From NCBI GenBank assembly GCA_903939555.1, contig CAJAHV010000400.1, positions 1 through 14,809 of the forward strand: a DNA stretch of 14,809 nucleotides. Reading direction: 5' to 3'. The position numbers and the translations under genes were made by a program. Positions 9,417 to 14,809 of this stretch are shown piece by piece. The stretch is from an uncultured Alphaproteobacteria bacterium. Its GTDB lineage: Bacteria > Pseudomonadota > Alphaproteobacteria > Sphingomonadales > Sphingomonadaceae. Under the pieces are notes generated by a model. That model saw only the letters and a list, made by a program, of their open reading frames with translations, was not told the origin of the DNA and searched no databases. Positions within the stretch are counted from its first letter, which is position 1; each line of letters begins with the position of its first letter.

Positions 9417-9553
9417 CCCCTCTCCCGCCTGCGGGAGAGGGGACTCGGCCACTTCGCCGAGCGGGTGAGGGTGTTCTTTAGTTACGATGCGGCGGTACAC
9501 CCTCACCCGCCGCGCTGGCGCGCGTGTCGCCTCTCCCGCAAGCGGGAGAGGGG
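9417..9553. repeat. composite palindromic intergenic repeat between sdhB and the thioesterase
   Basis: A roughly 137-base structure is built from nested inverted repeats. At the left, 12-base arms 9417-9428 and 9431-9442 (CCCCTCTCCCGC and complement) form a hairpin with a 2-base loop. At the right, 10-base arms 9530-9539 and 9542-9551 form nearly the same hairpin (CCTCTCCCGC-AA-GCGGGAGAGG). Inside, 9444-9449 pairs with 9456-9461 (CTCGGC/GCCGAG), and a 13-base pair joins 9461-9473 with 9498-9510 (GCGGGTGAGGGTG and complement). It looks like two copies of a REP-like unit in opposite orientation. It ends 5 bases from the sdhB stop. Such units are, from memory, widespread in sphingomonads; copy number here was not tested. 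Confidence 0.88.
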
Positions 9554-9558
9554 CATGC

Positions 9559-10344
9559 TTAACCCGCTCGCTCGACCATCATCAGCTTGATTTCGGCGAT
9601 CGCCTTGGCCGGATTGAGCCCCTTGGGGCAGACATTCGAGCAATTCATGATCGTGTGGCAACGATACAGGCGGAACGGATCTTCCAGCGCATCGAGCCGT
9701 TCGCCGGTCATCTCGTCACGGCTGTCGGCGAGCCAGCGATAGGCCTGAAGCAGGATCGCCGGCCCGAGGAACTTGTCGCTGTTCCACCAATAGGACGGGC
9801 ACGATGTCGAGCAGCAGGCACACAGGATGCATTCGTACAGCCCGTCGATCTTGGCACGATCGGCTTCGGACTGGATACGCTCCTCGCCCGATGGTGCCGG
9901 CGTGACGGTCTGCAACCACGGCTTGATCGAGGCATATTGCGCGTAGAAATGCTTGAAATCGGGGACCAGATCCTTGACGACTTCCATGTGCGGCAGCGGC
10001 GTGATCCGCACTTCGCCCTTGATGTCGGCAATCGCCTGGGTGCAAGCCAGCGTGTTAAGACCGTCGATGTTCATCGAGCACGACCCGCAGATACCTTCGC
10101 GGCACGAGCGGCGGAAGGTCAGCGTTGAATCGACTTCGGACTTGATCTTGATCAGCGCATCCAGAACCATCGGACCTGTGTCGGCGAGATCGAGCTCGTA
10201 CGTGTCATAACGCGGGTTCGCCCCATCATCCGGGTTCCAGCGATAGATTTTGAACGAGCGCACGTTCTTCGCCCCCGCCGGCGCCGGAAACCGCTTGCCA
10301 GCGCTGGAGATCTTGCTGTTCGCGGGGAGAGAAAATTCAGCCAT
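9559..10344 (-). CDS. sdhB: succinate dehydrogenase iron-sulfur subunit
   Basis: This subunit carries electrons from the SdhA flavin to quinone at the membrane. All 261 residues are present, the common alphaproteobacterial length. The [2Fe-2S] cysteines are C81, C86, C89 and C101 (SCREGICGSCSMNIDGLNTL is the core). The C-terminal ferredoxin-like half has CILCACCSTSC (172-182) and CHTIMNCSNVC (229-239). By alignment to E. coli SdhB, C172, C175, C178 and C239 hold the [4Fe-4S] cluster, and C182, C229 and C235 the [3Fe-4S] cluster, so the full set is intact. The ATG has AAGGA about 7 bases upstream. It follows sdhA after 32 bases, and its stop is followed directly by the composite palindrome. 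Confidence 0.98.
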   Translation of the reverse strand: MAEFSLPANSKISSAGKRFPAPAGAKNVRSFKIYRWNPDDGANPRYDTYELDLADTGPMVLDALIKIKSEVDSTLTFRRSCREGICGSCSMNIDGLNTLACTQAIADIKGEVRITPLPHMEVVKDLVPDFKHFYAQYASIKPWLQTVTPAPSGEERIQSEADRAKIDGLYECILCACCSTSCPSYWWNSDKFLGPAILLQAYRWLADSRDEMTGERLDALEDPFRLYRCHTIMNCSNVCPKGLNPAKAIAEIKLMMVERAG

Positions 10345-10376
10345 ATCAAGTCCTTATCCGATGTTCCACAAGTCGC

Positions 10377-12164
10377 TCAGTAAACGCGCGCCTTGGGCTT
10401 GATATATTCGATCTCGTCGGTGAGCGTATATTCGTGCACCGGACGCTGGGCGAGTTCGACCTTGCCGTCGCGGTTCCAGCCGAGCGAATGCTTCATGAAA
10501 TTGGCATCGTCGCGGTTGGGGAAATCCTCGTGCATGTGCGCGCCGCGGCTTTCGTGGCGGGCGTGGGCCATGTGCATGGTCAGCACCGCCTGCGGCATCA
10601 TGTTGTCGAGTTCGAGCGTTTCAATGAGATCCGTGTTGAACACCAGGCTGCGGTCCTGGATGCCGATTTCGGCCATGCGCGTGCTGACCGCATCGATCTT
10701 GCCGACACCTTCTTCAAGAATTTCGGTGGTGCGGAACACGGCAGCATTCGACTGCATGGTCTTCTGCATCGCCAGGCGGACTTCGGCGGTCGAGGCCGGA
10801 CCGCTGGCGTTGCGGAAGCCATCGAGGCGACCGAGCGCGAAATCATCGGCGGCCTTGGATGCCGGCTGGTGCGGCGTGCCGGCCTTCAGAGTCGCGCCGA
10901 TGCGGTGCGCCGTGGCGCGACCGAAAACGACGAGATCGATGAGGCTGTTCGAGCCAAGGCGGTTGGCACCGTGCACCGAAACGCACGCCGCTTCGCCGAC
11001 CGCGAACAGGCCGGACACGACCGTATCGGGGTTGCCATCCTTCAACGTCACGACTTCGCCGTGATAATTGGTCGGGATGCCGCCCATATTGTAATGCACC
11101 GTCGGCACCACCGGGATCGGTTCGCGCGTCACATCGACGGCGGCGAACACCTTGGCGGTTTCCGAAATGCCGGGCAGGCGTTCGTGAAGCACGGCCGGGT
11201 CGATATGGTTCAGGTTGAGGAAGATATGGTCCCCATCCTTGCCGACGCCGCGGCCTTCACGGATTTCCATCGCCATTGAGCGTGAAACGACATCGCGCGA
11301 GGCGAGATCCTTGGCGCTGGGCGCATAGCGTTCCATGAAGCGTTCGCCCTGCGAATTGGTCAGGTAACCACCCTCTCCGCGCGCGCCTTCGGTGATCAAC
11401 ACGCCGACACCATAGATGCCGGTCGGGTGGAACTGCACGAATTCCATGTCCTGCATCGGAATGCCGGCACGGATCGCCATGCCGCCGCCATCACCGGTGC
11501 TGGTATGCGCGCTGGTCGCCGAGAAATAGCAGCGGCCATAGCCGCCGGTAGCGAGCACGGTCTTGTGGCTGCGGAAGCGATGGATGCTGCCATCGTCCAT
11601 GTTGATGGCGATCACGCCGCGGCATTCGCCATCAACCATGATCAGATCGATGGCGAAATATTCGATGTAGAAGTCGGTCGAGTACTTCAGGCTCTGCTGG
11701 TAGAGCGCGTGCAGCATGGCATGTCCGGTACGATCGGCCGCGGCGCAGGTGCGCTGGGCCGGCGGGCCGGCGCCCATGTTCTGCATCATGCCGCCGAACG
11801 GGCGCTGGTAAATGCGGCCGGCTTCGGTCCGGCTGAACGGCACGCCGAAATGTTCGAGCTCGTAAACCGCTGCCGGGGCTTCGCGGCACAGATATTCGAT
11901 GGCATCCTGGTCACCCAGCCAGTCCGACCCCTTGACGGTGTCGTACATGTGCCAGGTCCAGTGATCGGGGCCCATGTTGCCGAGCGAGGCAGCGATACCG
12001 CCCTGTGCCGCAACCGTGTGGCTGCGCGTCGGGAACACCTTGGTAATGCAGGCGGTCTTCAATCCGGCTTCGGCGATGCCCATTGCGGCCCGCAGGCCAG
12101 AGCCGCCGGCGCCAACGACGACCGCATCATAGACATGGTCGATAATCTGATAACTCGCCGCCAT
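10377..12164 (-). CDS. sdhA: succinate dehydrogenase flavoprotein subunit
   Basis: This is the catalytic FAD subunit that oxidises succinate to fumarate on the cytoplasmic face. It has 595 residues, normal for SdhA. The Rossmann motif VVVGAGGSGLRAA lies at 15-27, and H49 in RSHTVAAQGGIAASLG is the histidine expected to bind FAD covalently. Active-site residues matching E. coli are H246 (FHPTG), R290 (DLASRDVV), H357 (TVHYNMGGIPT) and R402 (GANRLGSNSLID). The C-terminal capping domain with RHESRGAH and DEIEYIKPKARVY is complete. The reading frame is open for about 300 bases further upstream, but the chosen ATG gives the canonical N-terminus, has GGAG 7 bases upstream and overlaps the sdhD stop by one base (TAATG). 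Confidence 0.98.
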   Translation of the reverse strand: MAASYQIIDHVYDAVVVGAGGSGLRAAMGIAEAGLKTACITKVFPTRSHTVAAQGGIAASLGNMGPDHWTWHMYDTVKGSDWLGDQDAIEYLCREAPAAVYELEHFGVPFSRTEAGRIYQRPFGGMMQNMGAGPPAQRTCAAADRTGHAMLHALYQQSLKYSTDFYIEYFAIDLIMVDGECRGVIAINMDDGSIHRFRSHKTVLATGGYGRCYFSATSAHTSTGDGGGMAIRAGIPMQDMEFVQFHPTGIYGVGVLITEGARGEGGYLTNSQGERFMERYAPSAKDLASRDVVSRSMAMEIREGRGVGKDGDHIFLNLNHIDPAVLHERLPGISETAKVFAAVDVTREPIPVVPTVHYNMGGIPTNYHGEVVTLKDGNPDTVVSGLFAVGEAACVSVHGANRLGSNSLIDLVVFGRATAHRIGATLKAGTPHQPASKAADDFALGRLDGFRNASGPASTAEVRLAMQKTMQSNAAVFRTTEILEEGVGKIDAVSTRMAEIGIQDRSLVFNTDLIETLELDNMMPQAVLTMHMAHARHESRGAHMHEDFPNRDDANFMKHSLGWNRDGKVELAQRPVHEYTLTDEIEYIKPKARVY

Positions 12165-12544
12165 TATGCCGCTCCAAGCGCAATCTTGAGGACGGCGAAA
12201 ACGGCTGCTGCCGCGCCCGCCACCGTGTAGAAATTCAAAGCCAACATGCCGACAACCCGCGCCGAACCATGCAAATAGTCTTCCAGCAACACCTGCACGC
12301 CAAGCCGCAGATGCCAGAACACCGTGCAGATGAGGAGCAGCATCGGCACCGCAGCGACAGGCTGCCGCAGCCAGAGCGTCACGCTCGAATAATCCAGGCT
12401 CGGCAAGCGCACGAGCGAGAAGATGAACCACAGCACCAGCACCAGGTTGCTGACTGCCGTGACGCGTTGCAGCCACCAGTGGTGCACGCCGCTCTTGGCC
12501 GAGCCAAGGCCCCGCACCCGACCGAGATCGGTCCCTGCCCCCAT
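12164..12544 (-). CDS. sdhD: succinate dehydrogenase membrane anchor subunit
   Basis: It is a 126-residue hydrophobic subunit that helps anchor complex II and shape the quinone and heme b site. Three membrane helices are predicted by eye: about 26-46, 62-82 and 96-122. The N-terminal GSAKSGVHHWWLQRVTA is typical of alphaproteobacterial SdhD. H78 in FWHLRLGVQVLLEDY aligns with the E. coli heme ligand H71, and D89-Y90 align with D82-Y83, where the tyrosine contacts ubiquinone. The frame stays open upstream into sdhC, but this ATG has AAGGGG 8 bases before it and lies 2 bases after the sdhC stop, so the long version is not used. Its TAA overlaps the sdhA start. Confidence 0.95.
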   Translation of the reverse strand: MGAGTDLGRVRGLGSAKSGVHHWWLQRVTAVSNLVLVLWFIFSLVRLPSLDYSSVTLWLRQPVAAVPMLLLICTVFWHLRLGVQVLLEDYLHGSARVVGMLALNFYTVAGAAAAVFAVLKIALGAA

Positions 12545-12546
12545 GA

Positions 12547-12951
12547 TCAGAACCCCTTGGTCGAAAAGATGATGCCCCAGGTGATGATCGTCAGCGCCAC
12601 AGAGGCCACCATCGTCATCGTCGCCCAGAATTTGTTGGTGGCCAGATCGAAACCCTGCCCGGTGTCGAGCACAAGGTGGCGAATGCCGGTACCCATGTGC
12701 TGGAAGAACGACCAGGTGAAGCCGATCGCCACCAGTTTGCCGAACCAGCCGGTCGCCACGGCCATGAACGCCAGATAGGCTTCTGGGCCGGTTGCCGCCG
12801 CGACCAGCCACCATAGAAACAGAATCACCGCGCCGAACGCCAGCGCGTTACCCGTGATGCGGTGGGTCATCGAAACAATCGCATGGATCTGCCATTTCCA
12901 AATCGACAGATGCGGCGATAGCGGTCTCGGTGAAGTCGGACGGCCTGCCAT
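12547..12951 (-). CDS. sdhC: succinate dehydrogenase cytochrome b556 subunit
   Basis: This is the first gene of the sdhCDAB block: a 134-residue inner-membrane subunit holding heme b and part of the ubiquinone site. RPLSPHLSIWKW (9-20) and SMTHRITG (27-34) form the family signature; S27 and R31 match the E. coli quinone-site residues in both position and context. H85 in QHMGTGIRHLVLDTG aligns with the E. coli heme ligand H84. Three membrane helices are visible at about 33-53, 60-82 and 107-129. The ATG is preceded by a G-run (CGGGGGGAATTC) as a likely ribosome-binding site. The gene diverges from the P450 gene across 193 bases that should hold the sdh promoter. Confidence 0.96.
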   Translation of the reverse strand: MAGRPTSPRPLSPHLSIWKWQIHAIVSMTHRITGNALAFGAVILFLWWLVAAATGPEAYLAFMAVATGWFGKLVAIGFTWSFFQHMGTGIRHLVLDTGQGFDLATNKFWATMTMVASVALTIITWGIIFSTKGF

Positions 12952-13144
12952 GAATTCCCCCCGGGGTGTGTCAAGAAAGGCAACGAGCGCCCCAATCTGG
13001 GTACTTTAACGTTTCATCGGCGTGGCGCAACCACTCATCGCCCGCAAACCTTGACAATCACGGCTCGCATCGCCGGGCAAAGCACGATAACCTGCGCCCA
13101 AGCCGGCGGTATGACCGGTATTATATGCTTGGGAGACAATCGAG
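12952..13144. promoter_or_regulatory. divergent intergenic region between sdhC and the P450 gene
   Basis: The 193-base region should contain start signals for both directions. On the minus strand the sdhC ribosome-binding site is part of an 8-base palindrome (CCCCGGGG within 12957-12966). On the plus strand GGGAGA at 13131-13136 is a good ribosome-binding site for the P450 gene. A perfect TTGACA stands at 13051-13056 on the plus strand, and another on the minus strand at 12974-12969, but neither has a -10 hexamer at the right distance. An AT-rich TATTATAT at 13119-13126 could be a P450 -10 element, though it would place the transcript start almost on the ribosome-binding site. No clear operator was recognised. 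Confidence 0.5.
13003..13030 (-). promoter_or_regulatory. weak candidate promoter for sdhC
   Basis: On the minus strand TTGCGC (13030-13025) and TAAAGT (13008-13003) are 16 bases apart, a plausible but weak sigma-70-like pair matching consensus at 3 and 4 of 6 positions. It would give a leader of about 45 bases before the sdhC ATG. In a GC-rich alphaproteobacterium such matches arise easily by chance. Confidence 0.22.
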
Positions 13145-14389
13145 ATGGCGACGCAATTGCGCGCCGGCGATCCGGCAGACACCACGGCCCTCACAGCAAT
13201 CGATGTCACTGATCCCGGGCTGTACGCCCATGACAACTGGCGCCCCTGGTTCGCCCGCCTGCGCCGCGACGCCCCGGTGCATTACTGCGCCGACAGCCCG
13301 TTCGGCCCCTATTGGTCGGTCTGCAACCATGCCGATATCCAGGCGGTCGAGGCCCGCCCCGACCTGTTTTCATCGAGCCATGTCTTCGGCGGCATCACCG
13401 TTGTCGACCTGTTTGGCGAATTCAACCTGCCGCAATTCATCGCCATGGACCGGCCCCGCCATGGCGAGCAGCGCCGCGTCGTCGCCCCTTCCTTCGGTCC
13501 GTCCGAGATCGCCCGCATGGCGCAAAGCGTGCGGCAGCGGACGGTCGAACTGCTCGATACGCTACCGTTCGACACCGAATTCGATTGGGTTGACACCGTC
13601 AGCATCGAATTGACCACCCAGATGCTCGCCATCCTGTTCGATTTCCCCTGGGAGGACCGTCGCAAGCTGACCCTGTGGTCGGACTGGGGCGGCGACATCG
13701 AAGCCGCGCTCAACCCCGCCACCAAGGATGTGCGCCAGCAGCACCTGATCGACATGACCAATTATTTCGACCGGCTGTTCGCGGAACGAAAGGCCCTGCC
13801 GCCGACTGCCGATCTCGTCTCGCTGATGGCGCATTCCGATGCGATGGGCGACATGGACTTCCAGGAACGCATGGGCAATCTCATCCTGCTCATCGTCGGC
13901 GGCAATGACACGACGCGCAACTCGATGTCGGGCGCAGCGCACGCCTTCCACCAATATCCCGGCCAATGGCAAAAGCTGATCGACGACCCGGCGAAGATCC
14001 CCGCTGCTGTCCCCGAAGTCATCCGCTGGCAGACGCCGCTGGCACACATGCGGCGGACCTGTGTCGCCGATACCGAAGTCGGCGGCCAGATGATCAAGGC
14101 CGGCGACAAGGTCGTCATGTGGTACATTTCGGGCAATCGCGACGAAAGCGTCTTCCCCGATGCCGAACGGCTCGACATCGGCCGGCCCAATGCCCGTCGG
14201 CATCTGGCGTTCGGCTTCGGCGTCCACCGCTGCGTCGGGGCGCGACTTGCCGAATTGCAGATCCAGATATTGTTCGAGGAAATGCTCAAACGCCGGATGA
14301 CAGTAACGGTGACCGGCGAACCCGAATATGTCGCGCAGAGTTTCGTGCACGGCTATCGCAAGCTGCCGGTGGTCATCCGGCGCCACTAG
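13145..14389 (+). CDS. cytochrome P450, resembling the CYP153 group
   Basis: It is a soluble bacterial class I P450 of 414 residues, complete. The heme-binding loop is FGFGVHRCVGARLAE with the cysteine ligand C363. The ExxR pair is E291/R294 (PEVIRWQTPLAHMRR), and the I-helix oxygen-activation motif is GGNDTTRNSMSG (252-263). Several stretches look like CYP153 terminal alkane/fatty-acid hydroxylases from memory: MDRPRHGEQRRVVAPSF (101-117), EFDWVDTVSIELTTQMLA (145-162), DFPWEDRRKLTLWSD (166-180) and GDKVVMWYISGNRD (320-333). Subfamily assignment is inference; related families in sphingomonads cannot be excluded. It would need ferredoxin and ferredoxin reductase partners, which are not in the window. 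The ATG has GGGAGA 8 bases upstream. It is transcribed away from sdhC and towards the cupin gene 61 bases on. Confidence 0.97.
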   Translation: MATQLRAGDPADTTALTAIDVTDPGLYAHDNWRPWFARLRRDAPVHYCADSPFGPYWSVCNHADIQAVEARPDLFSSSHVFGGITVVDLFGEFNLPQFIAMDRPRHGEQRRVVAPSFGPSEIARMAQSVRQRTVELLDTLPFDTEFDWVDTVSIELTTQMLAILFDFPWEDRRKLTLWSDWGGDIEAALNPATKDVRQQHLIDMTNYFDRLFAERKALPPTADLVSLMAHSDAMGDMDFQERMGNLILLIVGGNDTTRNSMSGAAHAFHQYPGQWQKLIDDPAKIPAAVPEVIRWQTPLAHMRRTCVADTEVGGQMIKAGDKVVMWYISGNRDESVFPDAERLDIGRPNARRHLAFGFGVHRCVGARLAELQIQILFEEMLKRRMTVTVTGEPEYVAQSFVHGYRKLPVVIRRH

Positions 14390-14450
14390 CGCTGCTGCCC
14401 GCCGGTGACGGGCGGACGTGGCGCCGGGAAAATCTGCCAGGAAAATTCGA

Positions 14451-14809
14451 ATGCCCAGAATTGTCCCCGCCGACCTCCCCGAACACAGCGGCAGTTTCTA
14501 TCTGCCGCCGCACGATGACGCGGTCGCCGGCCGCCACTGGCGGGCCATCGCCAGCGCCGCAGGCCTGACGCAGTTCGGCGCCAACCTCGTCACCCTCGAA
14601 CCCGGCGCCTGGAGCAGCCAGCGCCACTGGCACAGCCATGAGGACGAACTCATCGTCATGGTCAGCGGCGAAGCCGTGCTGGTGGAGGACGACGGCGAAA
14701 CCCTGCTGCGGGCCGGCGACATCGCCGCCTTTGCCGCAGGTACCGCCAACGGCCATCACCTGCAAAACCGCAGCACCGCGCCGGCGACATTCCTTGCCAT
14801 CGGCACGGA
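14451..14809 (+). CDS. cupin-domain protein (3' end beyond window)
   Basis: The first 119 residues are visible and form a single cupin barrel. The first cupin motif is HWHSHEDELIVMVSGE (59-74) with candidate metal ligands H59, H61 and E66. The second is less canonical, GDIAAFAAGTANGHH (89-103), with alanine where proline is usual and H102/H103 as the likely fourth ligand. The upstream AGLTQFGANLVTLEPGAWSS (37-56) fits a widespread uncharacterised cupin family (COG3837-like, from memory). No enzyme activity can be assigned. The ATG has AGGAAAA about 7 bases upstream. With 61 bases to the P450 stop and no evident terminator, it may be co-transcribed with the P450. Confidence 0.9.
   Translation, partial: MPRIVPADLPEHSGSFYLPPHDDAVAGRHWRAIASAAGLTQFGANLVTLEPGAWSSQRHWHSHEDELIVMVSGEAVLVEDDGETLLRAGDIAAFAAGTANGHHLQNRSTAPATFLAIGT

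Noticed and set aside
9417..9553. CRISPR array or strong intrinsic terminator at the composite repeat
   Set aside because: There are only two opposed hairpins with no regular direct repeats or spacers, and no T-run follows the stems on the coding strand.
10377..12476. sdhA with about 104 extra N-terminal residues
   Set aside because: The extension overlaps sdhD almost fully, is unlike SdhA, and the internal ATG with its ribosome-binding site and TAATG overlap gives the canonical start.
12164..12814. sdhD with about 90 extra N-terminal residues reaching into sdhC
   Set aside because: The extension is an out-of-frame reading of sdhC; the ATG at 12544 gives the normal SdhD length and signature.

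Overview
The window is high-GC DNA carrying a long leftward (minus-strand) gene cluster for the lower half of the citric acid cycle, and two rightward genes at the right edge. Protein sequences, the gene order (sdhCDAB, then a thioesterase, AFG1/ZapE-type ATPase, mdh, sucCD and sucAB), and the two families of palindromic intergenic repeat suggest an alphaproteobacterium, most likely a sphingomonad. That placement rests on recognised sequence style; no search was run.

Layout in the direction of transcription, right to left: sdhC, sdhD, sdhA, sdhB (12951 to 9559) encode the whole succinate dehydrogenase (complex II). A 137-base palindromic repeat follows. Next come a PaaI-type hotdog thioesterase, zapE (AFG1-like ATPase) and mdh (9360 to 6699). 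An 84-base inverted repeat follows. Then come sucC and sucD (succinyl-CoA synthetase), an unrecognised 142-residue protein with a CxCC motif, sucA (2-oxoglutarate dehydrogenase E1) and sucB (E2), the last running off the left edge. Many joints are tight: two stop/start pairs share a base (TAATG at sdhD/sdhA and at sucC/sucD), and sdhC/sdhD, thioesterase/zapE, sucD/unknown and sucA/sucB are 1 to 13 bases apart. This suggests co-transcription and translational coupling. The two repeats sit 3 and 5 bases after the mdh and sdhB stop codons and divide the cluster into three blocks.

Together the products convert 2-oxoglutarate to succinyl-CoA (SucA, SucB and a dihydrolipoamide dehydrogenase not in view), succinyl-CoA to succinate with nucleotide triphosphate formation (SucCD), succinate to fumarate with quinone reduction (SdhABCD), and malate to oxaloacetate (Mdh). 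Fumarase, citrate synthase, aconitase and isocitrate dehydrogenase are not in the window.

On the right, a 193-base divergent intergenic region separates sdhC from a cytochrome P450 that resembles the CYP153 alkane-hydroxylase group, followed by a truncated cupin gene. No stretch longer than 300 bases lacks a gene. I saw no tRNA, rRNA, CRISPR array, insertion sequence or defence system. The parts least explained by standard annotation are the CxCC protein embedded between sucD and sucA, the placement of the two repeats, and the ATPase and thioesterase inside the TCA cluster.
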